DNA of 64,000 bases. It comes from Halobellus sp. LT62. GTDB taxonomy: Archaea; Halobacteriota; Halobacteria; Halobacteriales; Haloferacaceae. The position numbers and the translations under genes were made by a program. Below are positions 45,574-55,056 of the stretch, one piece after another. A model generated the notes under the pieces. It did not search any database, was not told where the DNA came from, and saw only the letters and a list, made by a program, of their open reading frames with translations. Where the stretch lies: contig NZ_JAYEZO010000001.1 of the NCBI RefSeq assembly GCF_037031285.1, positions 1,178,001 through 1,242,000 of the forward strand, read 5' to 3'. How positions within the stretch are numbered: the first letter of the stretch is position 1; each line of letters starts with the position of its first letter.

Positions 45574-46046
45574 TCGTGGATCGGGTCGTCGTCGTCGGTG
45601 ACCGCTTTGATGTAGCCGATTTTGTCGTAAGCGATCCATTCCTCGACGTATTTCCACTCGCCGTTGACCTTCTGAATGAGGCAGTTCGCGATGCCGAGGT
45701 TCTCTTCCATCGTCTTCCCTGTCGGCGGTCCGTATTCTGTCGGTCCAGTGTTCTCTGCGGTGATGGTTCGCACCATCGAGGTGTAGTACCCGTCTTCGGG
45801 ATTGCCCTCCCAGATGATCTTCTCGATTTTCATCTCGGTCTCGGGGAAGGCGTTCAACCGTGCCAAGGTGTCTTCGACGAGCGCTTCGGAGCCGACAATA
45901 TCTCCCTCGCCGCCGTGGACAACCACGTCATCGTCGTAGTACTCGTAGATCTTACCGACCAGCTTTTCATCCCATATTTCCCGGGTGCTCTGTCGAATCA
46001 TTCGCTCGACGTCGAGCTCGTCGGCAGTGCGCCAGTCCTCGGTCAT
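45567..46046 (-). CDS. NTF2/SnoaL-like protein, single domain
   Basis: A 159-residue alpha/beta-barrel protein. The WDEKLVGKIYEYYDDDVVVHGGEGDIVG start and the EYGPPTGKTMEENLGIANCLIQKVNGEWKYVEEW end match the SnoaL-like polyketide-cyclase/NTF2 fold. Such folds act as isomerases, cyclases, dehydratases or hydrolases on small ligands in the cytosol; the reaction is not predictable. It is followed on the same strand by three larger relatives, so the group probably belongs to one pathway. Confidence 0.75.
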   Translation of the reverse strand: MTEDWRTADELDVERMIRQSTREIWDEKLVGKIYEYYDDDVVVHGGEGDIVGSEALVEDTLARLNAFPETEMKIEKIIWEGNPEDGYYTSMVRTITAENTGPTEYGPPTGKTMEENLGIANCLIQKVNGEWKYVEEWIAYDKIGYIKAVTDDDDPIHDY

Positions 46047-46243
46047 CGCCGCACTCCTACAACAGACGGTGTCCGATTTTCGATACCTGCATCGATGTAC
46101 GTCGCAGCGTGGTAACTTGGTTGTATCACTGCTAAACCCATCAGGAGATCTCTATCATAGGATTTAAAGATTTCGTAAATTATGTTACTCGGTATCAGTA
46201 TCTCTAAAAGCGCCCACTCGGTGGTTTCCTGGAGTACCGACGT

Positions 46244-47233
46244 TCAGAAGTACTGCTGATCGTTACGGAGACGCTCGAAGACGTCAACCCCCATCTGCTG
46301 GAGTAAGTCGATCTTGTCGATCAGTACCCAGTTTTCAGCGAGCCGGTCGCCTTCCCGCCGCCAGAAGTCCATTACGCGCATCCCGACCGGATCGTCCGTC
46401 GCCGGGAGTCCCATCCAACCGTCTCCCAAATGTGTCGCCCTGACGGACGGCCACCCCGTCGAAGCGCAGTAGTTGCCCTCGGCAAACCGAGCGACGTGGT
46501 CTCCGCCTTCACGGTCGGGGAATGCTTCCAAGAAGGGTGCTTGGTGGTACTCCTGGAATCCGTCGATACCGCGGGTCGTTCCGGTTCCCGCCGGCCCGTA
46601 CCACATAAAGTCCTCGTGCCAGAACTTCTCGAGGCCCATTCCGTCTAACCCCTCCTCCTCGTAATCGTGGAGGCCGTCGATCATTCCCTCGACCACCTCG
46701 AGGGTCTTTTCTGACTCCTCGTCGTCCTGTTCACCGAGCAGAACGCCGTCCTGCGTCATCGGCCCCGGGATCACGACCTCGGGTGCGAGCGCCGGGACAA
46801 ATTGATAGCCGGCCTGCCGCATCACGTCGAGAACGTCGACGAGTAAGCGGGTCTCAGCGATCTTTCCATCGGCCACACGGTGGAACTCGCCATACCGAAG
46901 CCACGTCGCGTGTCCGGTCGCGGGAATGTCGAGCCAGTCGTCCTCGAACGTCCCGACCAAGTTACCGGCCGCACAGACCCACTCGCTCCCCTCGAATTCC
47001 CCGCCGAAGAGGATGTAATCGTTCTTTTCGAGGTCGGGAAACGCCTCGAGGAGCGGCACCCAATACGCGTCGTTTATTGAGTCGATCCCTTCTACCGCGT
47101 TGATCGGCTCGGGGCCATGCCACTCCGCGTCGGCGTGGTAGTAGTTGGGGAGAACGTCTCCGATGGTCGCTGCTGTCGCGTCGTGGATCGCCTGAGAAAA
47201 CTCGTGGGCTAACTGCTTACGCTCGGACGTCAT
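46244..47233 (-). CDS. Tandem SnoaL/NTF2-fold protein, paralog A
   Basis: A 329-residue protein made of two related NTF2-like domains (about 1-150 and 170-325). Landmarks are YHADAEWHGPEPI, LEAFPDLEKNDYILFGGEF and DWLDIPATGHATWLRYGEFHR in the first, and WHEDFMWYGPAGTGTTRGIDGFQEYH, FLEAFPDREGGDHVARF and GDGWMGLPATDDPV in the second. The family (SnoaL-like ester cyclases) acts on hydrophobic or aromatic small molecules. The start ATG at 47233 is clear. Two close paralogs follow at 47525 and 48715. Confidence 0.75.
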   Translation of the reverse strand: MTSERKQLAHEFSQAIHDATAATIGDVLPNYYHADAEWHGPEPINAVEGIDSINDAYWVPLLEAFPDLEKNDYILFGGEFEGSEWVCAAGNLVGTFEDDWLDIPATGHATWLRYGEFHRVADGKIAETRLLVDVLDVMRQAGYQFVPALAPEVVIPGPMTQDGVLLGEQDDEESEKTLEVVEGMIDGLHDYEEEGLDGMGLEKFWHEDFMWYGPAGTGTTRGIDGFQEYHQAPFLEAFPDREGGDHVARFAEGNYCASTGWPSVRATHLGDGWMGLPATDDPVGMRVMDFWRREGDRLAENWVLIDKIDLLQQMGVDVFERLRNDQQYF

Positions 47234-47291
47234 ATGGCATACTCACACGAAAGGTGGGGAGTAACACAATAAAATAAGTACCGGTCCTTAC

Positions 47292-47360
47292 CTAAAAGTA
47301 GGCGCTAAATCCCCTCATCAACGAACGAGCGAAGCGAGTTGGTAGGGTGGGGTAATTCAC
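47292..47360 (+). mobile_element. PATE (palindrome-associated element), plus orientation
   Basis: A 69-bp element lying directly after TTAC (47288-47291). It starts CTAAAAGTAGGCGCTAAA, contains the hairpin arm GAACGAGCGAAGCGAG and ends GGTAGGGTGGGGTAATTCAC. The left part matches the left end, and the right part the right end, of the tnpB element at 60709-62225. It is an internal-deletion derivative without genes, inserted between two paralogous SnoaL genes. Confidence 0.7.
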
Positions 47361-47524
47361 TGTCTGTCGAGGTCCGCCGGGTCCGATGGGGTGGAGAACA
47401 TTGCGGACCACAACGTAAGCATCACACCTCCTGAGAGGGATACGCCAGACCGGTTTTATCCAAAAGCGATTTCGGGCTAGGCCCTCATTTCAGAACCACA
47501 ACAAGATGACCTCGTTCGGATCTA

Positions 47525-48544
47525 TCAGGGCTTCCCCGACCACTGAACTGATGCAGGATTGTTCCGAAGCCGCTCGAAGACATCGACGCCGAGCTGGTCG
47601 AGGAGGTCGATCATATCGATGAACACCCAGTTCTCCGCGAGGAGGTCGTCTTCGCGACGCCAGACGTCGATGACTCGCATATCGGCGGAATTCCCCGTTG
47701 CAGGGAGACCCAGCCACCCATCGCCCAAGTGGGTCCCGACGACGGCGGGCCACCCTGTCGAAGCACAGTAGTCGCCCTCGGCGATTCGTGAGTCGTGATG
47801 CCCGACCTCCCGGTCGGGAAACGCCTCCAGAAACGGGTTCTGATGGAAGTCTTGGAAGCCGTCGATTCCCCGAGTGCTTCCGATGCCGGCAGGACCGTAC
47901 CACATAAAGTCCTCGTGCCAGTACTGTTCCATCCCCATATTCTCGAGGCCCCGCTCTTCGTAGGAGTTCAGTCCGTCGAAGAGCATCCCTTCGACCAGTT
48001 CCATCGTCTGTCGTGACTCTTCCTCGTTCTGTTCGTCGAGGAGAACGCCGTCTTGGGTAGTCGGACCGGGTATGACCACTTCCGGTGCGAGAGACGGAGC
48101 GAACCGATATCCTGCCTGCTGCAACACGTCTAAGATATCGACGATTGTTCTGGTCTCGGCGATCTTCCCATCCTCGAACCGATGGAACTCGCCATACCGA
48201 ATCCACGTGGCGTGGCCCGTCGCGGGGATGTCGAGCCAGTCGTTCTCGAACGTACCAACGAGATTTCCGGTGGCACAGACCCATTCATCGCCCTCGAACT
48301 CACCGGCGAACAGCACGTAATTGTTCTTTTCGAGATCCGGGAACGCCCGCAGCAACGGCCGCCAGAACTCCTCAACCAGTTCAGTCCTGCCCGCGAGTCC
48401 GTCGATCGGTGCTGGCCCGTGCCACTCAACGTCCTCGTGAACATACTCGGCCAGCAGACTGTCAACGTTGTCTGCAGTTATCTCGTGAATACGACTCGAG
48501 AGTTCGTGTACTGACTGTTTATTGTCCAATCTCATAGTTGTCAT
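47525..48544 (-). CDS. Tandem SnoaL/NTF2-fold protein, paralog B
   Basis: About 339 residues with the same two-domain design as paralog A: YVHEDVEWHGPAPIDGLAGRTEL and DWLDIPATGHATWIRYGEFHRFEDG in domain 1; EDFMWYGPAGIGSTRGIDGFQDFHQ and GDGWLGLPATGNSADMRVIDVWRRE in domain 2. The ATG at 48544 (MTTMRLDNKQ) is used; ATGs at 48553 and 48535 are alternatives. It lies between paralogs A and C, on the same strand, with about 170-290 bases on either side, so each may have its own promoter. Confidence 0.75.
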   Translation of the reverse strand: MTTMRLDNKQSVHELSSRIHEITADNVDSLLAEYVHEDVEWHGPAPIDGLAGRTELVEEFWRPLLRAFPDLEKNNYVLFAGEFEGDEWVCATGNLVGTFENDWLDIPATGHATWIRYGEFHRFEDGKIAETRTIVDILDVLQQAGYRFAPSLAPEVVIPGPTTQDGVLLDEQNEEESRQTMELVEGMLFDGLNSYEERGLENMGMEQYWHEDFMWYGPAGIGSTRGIDGFQDFHQNPFLEAFPDREVGHHDSRIAEGDYCASTGWPAVVGTHLGDGWLGLPATGNSADMRVIDVWRREDDLLAENWVFIDMIDLLDQLGVDVFERLRNNPASVQWSGKP

Positions 48545-48714
48545 AGCTTTCACCGACTGGGTTGTTCTCGTCGCGAACAGAATAAAATACTATCGAAGGT
48601 ATAAACAGGGCAGACGCTTTCGAGTGCTGCGCCAGATTTCGTCTCAACAATCGATTGCGTTCGATGACCCGGTTGCGTAATCGAAGTCTCTCAACACCGG
48701 CGAGCTGACGTCGG

Positions 48715-49716
48715 TTAGAAGTGCTGCTGACCGTTCCGCACTCGCTCGAAGACGTCGACACCGAGCTGGTCGAGGAGGTCGATCATATCAATTAAAACCC
48801 AGTTTTCCGCCAGGAGATCGCCCTCGCGGCGCCAGAAGTCCATAAGCCGCATCTCGACTGACTTCCCTGTTGCAGGGAGCCCCATCCATCCGTCGCCGAG
48901 GTGAGTCGCATCCAGACTCGGCCATCCGGTCCACGCACAGTACGTTCCTTCGGCCAGACGGATATCGTCGCTGTCAGCCTTCCGGTCGGGGAACGCCTCC
49001 AGAAACGGCTGTTGGTGATACGCCTGGAACCCGTCGATCCCCCGAGTGCTGCCGATGCCGGCAGGACCGTACCACATAAAGTCCTCGTGCCAGTACTGCT
49101 CCATTCCCATTCCGTCGAGTCCTTCGTCTTCGAATGATTCCAACCCCTCAAAAATCATTCTCTCAACCAGTTCTAGCGTCTGTGCGGTATCAGTGGCGTC
49201 CGCTCCATTGAGGAGGATACCGTCGGTCGTCGCCGGTGCTGGCGCGACAATTTCGGGGGCGAGCGCGGGTACGAACCGATAGCCAGCCTGCCGCAATACG
49301 TCGAGGATATCGACGAAGAGTCGGGTCTCAGAGATCTTCCCGTCTTCGAACCGATGGAATGTCCCGTGTCTGATCCAAGTTGCGTGCCCTGTCGCGGGAA
49401 TATCGAGCCAATCGTTTGCGAATGTGCCGACGAAATTTCCCGCAGTACACACCCAGTTGCTGTCCCGGAACTCTCCACCGAAGAGGATGTAATCGTTCTG
49501 CTCGAGGTCAGGGAACGCTTCGAGAAGCGGCTCCCAGTAGTCTCGGCGGATTTCCTCGCGACCAGCCAACTCATCTAACGGGGCTGGACCTTGCCACTGT
49601 GCGTCTGCGTGATAGTATTCCTCCAGTACCGTTGCGATACCGTCGGCCTCCGTGTCTTGAACCTCTCGGGCGAAATCGTATACTCGGCGCTTGCACTGTC
49701 CGCTTTCGTCGCTCAT
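48715..49716 (-). CDS. Tandem SnoaL/NTF2-fold protein, paralog C
   Basis: A 333-residue homolog from the ATG at 49716 (MSDESGQCKRRVYDF). The frame is open to 50130, but upstream codons overlap the divergent MBL gene and do not resemble the family; the ATG at 49728 is a second option. Domain 1 has YYHADAQWQGPAPLDEL, domain 2 EDFMWYGPAGIGSTRGIDGFQAYHQ. The C-terminal LIDMIDLLDQLGVDVFERVRNGQQ is shared with A and B almost word for word. It is divergent from the MBL hydrolase, with which it may share control. Confidence 0.75.
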   Translation of the reverse strand: MSDESGQCKRRVYDFAREVQDTEADGIATVLEEYYHADAQWQGPAPLDELAGREEIRRDYWEPLLEAFPDLEQNDYILFGGEFRDSNWVCTAGNFVGTFANDWLDIPATGHATWIRHGTFHRFEDGKISETRLFVDILDVLRQAGYRFVPALAPEIVAPAPATTDGILLNGADATDTAQTLELVERMIFEGLESFEDEGLDGMGMEQYWHEDFMWYGPAGIGSTRGIDGFQAYHQQPFLEAFPDRKADSDDIRLAEGTYCAWTGWPSLDATHLGDGWMGLPATGKSVEMRLMDFWRREGDLLAENWVLIDMIDLLDQLGVDVFERVRNGQQHF

Positions 49717-49881
49717 TGTTAACTCCATAACTCGATGCGTTCCACCGGGATAAAAAACCATTGGGGGGGTGCTCTCTCGACAACTGACGAAGCAACGGTG
49801 ATTCGACGGCAACTCGGTCCATCGACATTGGCGGAAACAAGTGACGATAACTATTTGTATCTCGATAGAATCTCTCATCGT

Positions 49882-50676
49882 ATGTCGGAGACTGCTCCAA
49901 TCGTTAGAACGCTCGATATCGCCGATACCGTGTACGACATCACTTGGCAAGCTGCGGATGAAGGCCCCGAGATAACCCAAGGCGAACGCCACCGCACGTA
50001 TTTCTTCGACCTGCCGGGCGACGTCCCGACCCTCGTAGACACCTGCTTCCAGAACCGTGCTGAGTACCTCTTTGAGGGGATTGGCCAGATCGGAGTCGAA
50101 CCCGAGCGTCTCATCATCACTCATCGACACCTAGACCACGTCGGTGCCTTTGATGAAACCGTCGAGCGGTACGACCTAGAAACTTGGGTGCCGGAAAAAG
50201 ACAACGTGGTCGAGATCGATGACTATGGGATCGATATTCAGACCGAACCGGACCACCTCTTCGGTGACAAAGAACAGATCGGTCGGTTCGAGACCGTACA
50301 CGTGCCCGGACACTCACCCGGGAACTCTGTGCTCGTCGACGAAGAGGCGGGGATCGCTCACTGCGCCGATGCGGTCTCCGGCTCAGATCGTCGTGGTCTC
50401 CCACCAGGTTATCTGCTCCACCCGCCGCAGGCGACGCATACAAACCAACCAGCCGAAGCGGCTGTCGAAGCCGAAAAGAATCTCGAAAAACTGCTCGACT
50501 ACGAGTTCGATGTCGCCCTTCTTAATCACGGGACGCCGGTGTTCAAAGATGCCTCGAAGAAACTCGAACGGTACGTGAACTTCGAGTCGAACTTTAGCGG
50601 AGAGGGCCGATCGATCCACGCTAACGATCGGAAAACGATCAATGCAGACGAACTGTACAGCCGCCTTGACGAGTAA
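49882..50676 (+). CDS. MBL-fold metallohydrolase
   Basis: A 264-residue metallo-beta-lactamase-fold enzyme. ITHRHLDHVGAF gives the HxHxDH site, HVPGHSPGN the next His, HCADAV the bridging Asp and LLNHGTPVF the last His. The ATG at 49882 (MSETAPIVRTLDIAD) is chosen over an upstream frame start at 49735 because the fold begins there. It likely hydrolyses an ester, lactone or thioester. It stands alone on the plus strand between the SnoaL genes and a convergent oxidoreductase gene that starts two bases after its stop. Confidence 0.85.
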   Translation: MSETAPIVRTLDIADTVYDITWQAADEGPEITQGERHRTYFFDLPGDVPTLVDTCFQNRAEYLFEGIGQIGVEPERLIITHRHLDHVGAFDETVERYDLETWVPEKDNVVEIDDYGIDIQTEPDHLFGDKEQIGRFETVHVPGHSPGNSVLVDEEAGIAHCADAVSGSDRRGLPPGYLLHPPQATHTNQPAEAAVEAEKNLEKLLDYEFDVALLNHGTPVFKDASKKLERYVNFESNFSGEGRSIHANDRKTINADELYSRLDE

Positions 50677-50678
50677 CG

Positions 50679-51578
50679 TTATTCCGCGCTGACTCGATCT
50701 TCCAGTTCCCGTTCGAACATCTTCACCACGGCGCCGACGTCTTCCTCACCGAACCCCTCGTCACTAGCCTGTGTGTACAGCTGGTGGACCATGCTCCCCA
50801 TCATCATAGGAAAGTCCTCTGAATCGGCCATATCGACGGCGAGGCCGACGTCCTTACGTGCGAAGTCTACGCTGAATCCCGCCTCGAAATCTCGTTCAAG
50901 CACCCGAGGCATTCGGCTCTCGAACGCCACCGAAGTGGCGCTGGCGTTCCCGAGTATCTCCCAGAGGCGTTCGCTGTCGATTCCGTATCGAGCGCCGAGT
51001 GCGACAGTCTCCATCGCCAGCAGAAGGTTCCCCATCGACATAGTGTTGTTCAGCAGTTTCATTGCGTGTCCCGCTCCGGATGATCCCGCATAGTGGAGCT
51101 CCGCACAGAGTGCCTGCAACACATTCTGAGCGTGCTCGGATTCGAAGACCGTCTCATTCCCGCCGACGAGCCCGGTGAGCGTTCCCTCACGGGAGTTCTC
51201 CGGTCCACCCGTAATCGGCGCGTCCAGAATCTCGGCGGGCGTCTTTTCGACGGCAGCTGCCACGACTTCGGTCGTCGGCGGCGCGATTGTACTCATCTCC
51301 AGAAACGTGGTCTCGATGGATTCGTGAGCTAGTCCACCCTCGCCGGTGTAGACGCCCTTCACGATCTCGGAGTTTGGAAGGCTCGTGATAGTGACGTCAC
51401 TCTGTCGAGCAACATCCCGAGTGTCGTCAGCGACGATTCCACCGTAGTCAGCGAACGCTTCGCGAGCCTTCGGCTGAAGATCGTATCCGTACACCTCGAA
51501 GCCTTCGTCTAAGAGATGCTTCGCCATATTGCCACCCATCTTGCCGAGTCCGACGACTCCAGCAGTGGTCTCAACCAT
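50679..51578 (-). CDS. 3-hydroxyisobutyrate dehydrogenase-family oxidoreductase
   Basis: A 299-residue beta-hydroxyacid dehydrogenase. The N-terminal Rossmann motif GLGKMGGNMAKHL is followed by a DAPITGGPENSREGTLTGLVGG substrate region and the catalytic Lys in GHAMKLLNNTMSMGN. The family reduces or oxidises 3-hydroxyisobutyrate, tartronate semialdehyde or similar acids with NAD(P). The aldehyde dehydrogenase gene just upstream on the same strand suggests a semialdehyde intermediate shared by both enzymes. Confidence 0.88.
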   Translation of the reverse strand: MVETTAGVVGLGKMGGNMAKHLLDEGFEVYGYDLQPKAREAFADYGGIVADDTRDVARQSDVTITSLPNSEIVKGVYTGEGGLAHESIETTFLEMSTIAPPTTEVVAAAVEKTPAEILDAPITGGPENSREGTLTGLVGGNETVFESEHAQNVLQALCAELHYAGSSGAGHAMKLLNNTMSMGNLLLAMETVALGARYGIDSERLWEILGNASATSVAFESRMPRVLERDFEAGFSVDFARKDVGLAVDMADSEDFPMMMGSMVHQLYTQASDEGFGEEDVGAVVKMFERELEDRVSAE

Positions 51579-51678
51579 AGAAAAAAATCAGACTGCCCAG
51601 TATTATATCTACCGACTGGTGAGGGATCTAGAGAGTCGACAGAATCAGGAATTTCCCTCCCGAATCAACCGGAGTCTC

Positions 51679-53121
51679 TCACTGGAAGTTGTGATAGACT
51701 GATTTGATCTGCGTGTACTTCAGCGCGCCGTGTTTACCGTCTTCACCACCCAGACCGGACTCGTTCCAGCCGATGTGGTGGCCCTGTTGAGCGCCACCGC
51801 TTCCGTTGATGAACGTCTCACCGAAATCGAGATCCTCCGTGATCTGCATCGCGTTTCGGTAGCTCTCAGTAAACACGTACGAAGAGAGCCCGTACCGCGA
51901 GTCGTTGGCATATTCGATGGCCTGGTCCAAAGAATCTACCTCGATGAGGGGCGCCACCGGCCCGAAGACTTCCTCCTTGACAACGTCCATCTCTTGGTCG
52001 ACGTTGGCGAGCACAGTCGGCAGTACCCAGTGGCCCTCGTCCGTCGGCGGATCACTCACCTCAATTCCGCCGGTAAGGACCGTCGCCCCCTGTTCGATTG
52101 CTTGCTTGATCGCCCGCTGGGTCTTGTCCTGTTCGGCCGCGCTTACCTGTGGGCCCATATCAGGATCGTCTCTCGGGTCGCCTATCTCCAGTGACTCCAT
52201 CGCGTCGACGAAGAGCGGCTGGAACTCCTCGTGCACGTCCTCGTGGACGTAGACGCGTTCGACGCACGTACACGCTTGCCCGGCATTGACCGTCCGCGAG
52301 GAGACAATATGACTCACAGCGCTTTCGATATCGGCGTCAGAACAGACAATCGCGGGAGCTTTCCCCCCGAGTTCGAGCGAGACACGAGTCAGGTCGTCGG
52401 CGGCGTTCCGCATTATCGCTTTCCCCGTCTCGACGTTCCCGGTCATTGTGACATAATCCACCTCGTCGTCGCTGACGAGTTTGGCACCGACGTTTCCGCC
52501 ACCGGCCACGACGTTCAAGACGCCCGGTGGAAGGTCGATTTCTTGGTGTATGAGATCCGTCAATTCGAGAGTCGTCAACGGCGTCAGCTCGCTCGGCTTG
52601 AGGACCGTGGTGTTACCCGTGACAAGCGCTGGGGAAAATTTTCTGACAAACACCGAGATGGGAAAGTTCCAGGGAATAATCCCTGAAACGACGCCGTACG
52701 GCCTGCGGAGAAGCGAGATCGACTGCCGTGGAGCGCTCCCCGGAACGACGTCGCCCTCGATACGACGGTCCCACTCCGCCATATACCGCGCGATGTCCGC
52801 CGATGCGCGAATCTCGTACGCAGCCACAGAGCGGGTCTTCCCCTGCTCTTCAACGAGCGTCTCCGCCAGGGAATCCACGTTCTCTTCGATGAGGTCGGCA
52901 ATTTCCCGGATCAGATCGCCGCGCTCTTTCGCCGGTCGACGCTGCCAGTCGTTCTGGGCTCTCCGGGCGGCTCTCGTCGCTCGCTCGACGTCTCTCTCGG
53001 TCGCCGAGGGTATCGATCGGATCTCTTTCCCGGTCGTCGGGTCGTGGACCGCAATCTTCTCGCCACCGCTTGATTCTGCCCACTCGCCGTGGATATAGAG
53101 GGGACTCATATCTACAGCCAT
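51679..53121 (-). CDS. NAD(P)-dependent aldehyde dehydrogenase
   Basis: A 480-residue ALDH superfamily enzyme. It has the WNFPISVFVRKFSPALVTGNT cofactor segment, the general base Glu in SLELGGKAP and the catalytic Cys in NAGQACTCVERVYV; the pattern is close to lactaldehyde/glycolaldehyde dehydrogenases (AldA group). It oxidises an aldehyde to an acid. The ATG at 53121 is used; ATG 53109 is also possible. It is upstream of the 3-hydroxyisobutyrate-type dehydrogenase and downstream of a complete ABC importer on the same strand. Confidence 0.88.
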   Translation of the reverse strand: MAVDMSPLYIHGEWAESSGGEKIAVHDPTTGKEIRSIPSATERDVERATRAARRAQNDWQRRPAKERGDLIREIADLIEENVDSLAETLVEEQGKTRSVAAYEIRASADIARYMAEWDRRIEGDVVPGSAPRQSISLLRRPYGVVSGIIPWNFPISVFVRKFSPALVTGNTTVLKPSELTPLTTLELTDLIHQEIDLPPGVLNVVAGGGNVGAKLVSDDEVDYVTMTGNVETGKAIMRNAADDLTRVSLELGGKAPAIVCSDADIESAVSHIVSSRTVNAGQACTCVERVYVHEDVHEEFQPLFVDAMESLEIGDPRDDPDMGPQVSAAEQDKTQRAIKQAIEQGATVLTGGIEVSDPPTDEGHWVLPTVLANVDQEMDVVKEEVFGPVAPLIEVDSLDQAIEYANDSRYGLSSYVFTESYRNAMQITEDLDFGETFINGSGGAQQGHHIGWNESGLGGEDGKHGALKYTQIKSVYHNFQ

Positions 53122-53289
53122 TCGGTTGGAGATTAGAGTGGGGGAATAAATAATTAGCTACTGGCGAACACTGACCCTTCGACAATCGGCCCAGTTCGGC
53201 TTGTGAGACACGAAGGTAACACACTCAACGATCGCGACGTCAGGAGTCCAGGGAGTTGAAAACAGCGGACGAGATAACAAGAACTTACG

Positions 53290-54156
53290 CTAGGTGCTAA
53301 CGGTGACCGCTTTGAACCCGACGAGGCGGGCGATCAGCACCACCAGTACTAATACGAGAAGGATCTGCACGGTGGCGACCGCGGCGATCAGCGGGGAGGA
53401 GTCGAACTGAAGGAAGAGGAAAATCTCCACCGGGAGCGTCGTCGTGTTCTTTCCGGACAGGAACAGCGCGACGATGGCATCGGTAAAGGAGAGGATAAAC
53501 GCCAGCAGGAACCCTGAGACGACGCCGCTCTTCATCAGCGGGAGCGTCACTTTCCGGAACGTCTGGAACTGCGTTGCACCAAGATTTCTAGCCGCCTGTT
53601 CGAGTTCCAGATCGATCGACTGAAGCGCCGTCATCGCGGTGAGGAAGGTGTATGGCAGCGTGATTATGATGTGGCCGGCGACGATCTTCAAGAACTGCGG
53701 GATAAAGTTCAGGAAATTGAAATTCATTGTGATCATCAGCGCCAGCGCGATGATCGCCGGCGGGATGATCAACGGCGAGATGAAGTACATCACGATCTCG
53801 TTCTCGAAGGGGAGTTCGCGCCTCGTGACGACGTAAGCAGCCATAATTCCGAATATGGACGCCACGAACGCAGTCGCTAGCGCGATCGGGACGCTCACCA
53901 AGAAGAACGCGTCGAAGAACGAACTCGAGAAGAACTCCGAGTACCACTGCAGGGAGAACCCCGCGGGCGGGAACGCCTGCGATTCTGTTGGGCTGAGCGA
54001 GATGCCGACAACGATTACGATGGGAAGGATCAGAATCGCGAACGAGAGCGCGAGCGCACCGTAGTAGAGCCCTTTGCCGGCGACGAGGGCCGGTGCTGAA
54101 AGTGACCGCGAGCCGCGGCCGGTGAGGACGCCCGAGACGACGCTCATCAGTCCCAT
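53290..54156 (-). CDS. ABC transporter permease (PotC type)
   Basis: A 288-residue membrane protein with about six helices and the transport motif EQAARNLGATQFQTFRKVTLPLM near residue 190. Its start overlaps the end of the partner permease gene (ATGs at 54156 and 54147). It forms the channel with the PotB-type protein for the binding protein at 56291. Confidence 0.9.
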   Translation of the reverse strand: MGLMSVVSGVLTGRGSRSLSAPALVAGKGLYYGALALSFAILILPIVIVVGISLSPTESQAFPPAGFSLQWYSEFFSSSFFDAFFLVSVPIALATAFVASIFGIMAAYVVTRRELPFENEIVMYFISPLIIPPAIIALALMITMNFNFLNFIPQFLKIVAGHIIITLPYTFLTAMTALQSIDLELEQAARNLGATQFQTFRKVTLPLMKSGVVSGFLLAFILSFTDAIVALFLSGKNTTTLPVEIFLFLQFDSSPLIAAVATVQILLVLVLVVLIARLVGFKAVTVST

Positions 54157-55055
54157 GCTGCCACCCCGAGCCGGTTGCGAACGAACTTGAAGTATCCGTA
54201 CACAAGAGCAGTGGTCGTGAGCGTCAGGACGGTTCCGATCGCGCTAGCGAACGGCCAGTTCAGACCGCCCACCGCCTGATCGTAGATCAGCAGCCCCATC
54301 GTAAGGTCAGAACGGCCGCCCAGCAAGTCTGGCGTGACGACGGCGTTCATCGTGAGGACGAAGACGAAGATCGTCCCGGTGACGAGGCCTGGAAGACTGA
54401 GTCTGAAGGTGATCTTCCAGAAGGCCTGGAGCTGGTTGGCCCCAAGGTTCCTAGCCGCCGGCACTAGCGAATCCGGAATGTCCTCAATGGAGGAGTAGAC
54501 CGGTAAAACGATCAGCGGTAAGTAGACGCCAATCAGCCCGATCGTCACCGAGAGGGTATTGCCGAGCAGATCGATGTTCAAGCCGATGACGCCGAGCACG
54601 TCGTTGACGATACCGTTCGTCGCAAACAGAACGATCCATCCGTACACCCGGATAACGGTTCCGACCATCAGCGGAAGGAAGACCGAAAACAGCGCTAGCT
54701 GCCGTTTCAACGGCGTCGTAGTCGCGATGAAGTACCCGAGCGGATAGCCTAACAGCACGCAGCACACCGAGACGATCACGGACAGTTTGACGGTGTACCA
54801 GAGCAGCCCCCTGTAGAACGAATCGAACAGGAGTTTCTCGTAGTGCTCGGTTGTGAAGTTCCACGATATGATCGTGGTGGCGCTGTACTCGAAGAAACTG
54901 ATGTAGACCGTGTACAAGATTGGGAGTATGAGGAATGCAGCGAGATACACCGCCGGCGGAAATGCCGGCAGCAGTTTGTCCAACCGTTCTGACCGCTCCT
55001 CGCCGAGAATACGGGTGAACGCGGAGTCCGTCGCTTCCGAAAGTGACCCCGACAT
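54147..55055 (-). CDS. ABC transporter permease (PotB type)
   Basis: A 302-residue permease with about six helices and the motif VPAARNLGANQLQAFWKITFRLSLPG near residue 200. Its start follows the stop of the ATPase gene by one base. Transporters of this class import polyamines, opines, organic acids or related solutes. Confidence 0.9.
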   Translation of the reverse strand: MSGSLSEATDSAFTRILGEERSERLDKLLPAFPPAVYLAAFLILPILYTVYISFFEYSATTIISWNFTTEHYEKLLFDSFYRGLLWYTVKLSVIVSVCCVLLGYPLGYFIATTTPLKRQLALFSVFLPLMVGTVIRVYGWIVLFATNGIVNDVLGVIGLNIDLLGNTLSVTIGLIGVYLPLIVLPVYSSIEDIPDSLVPAARNLGANQLQAFWKITFRLSLPGLVTGTIFVFVLTMNAVVTPDLLGGRSDLTMGLLIYDQAVGGLNWPFASAIGTVLTLTTTALVYGYFKFVRNRLGVAAWD

Positions 55056-55056
55056 C

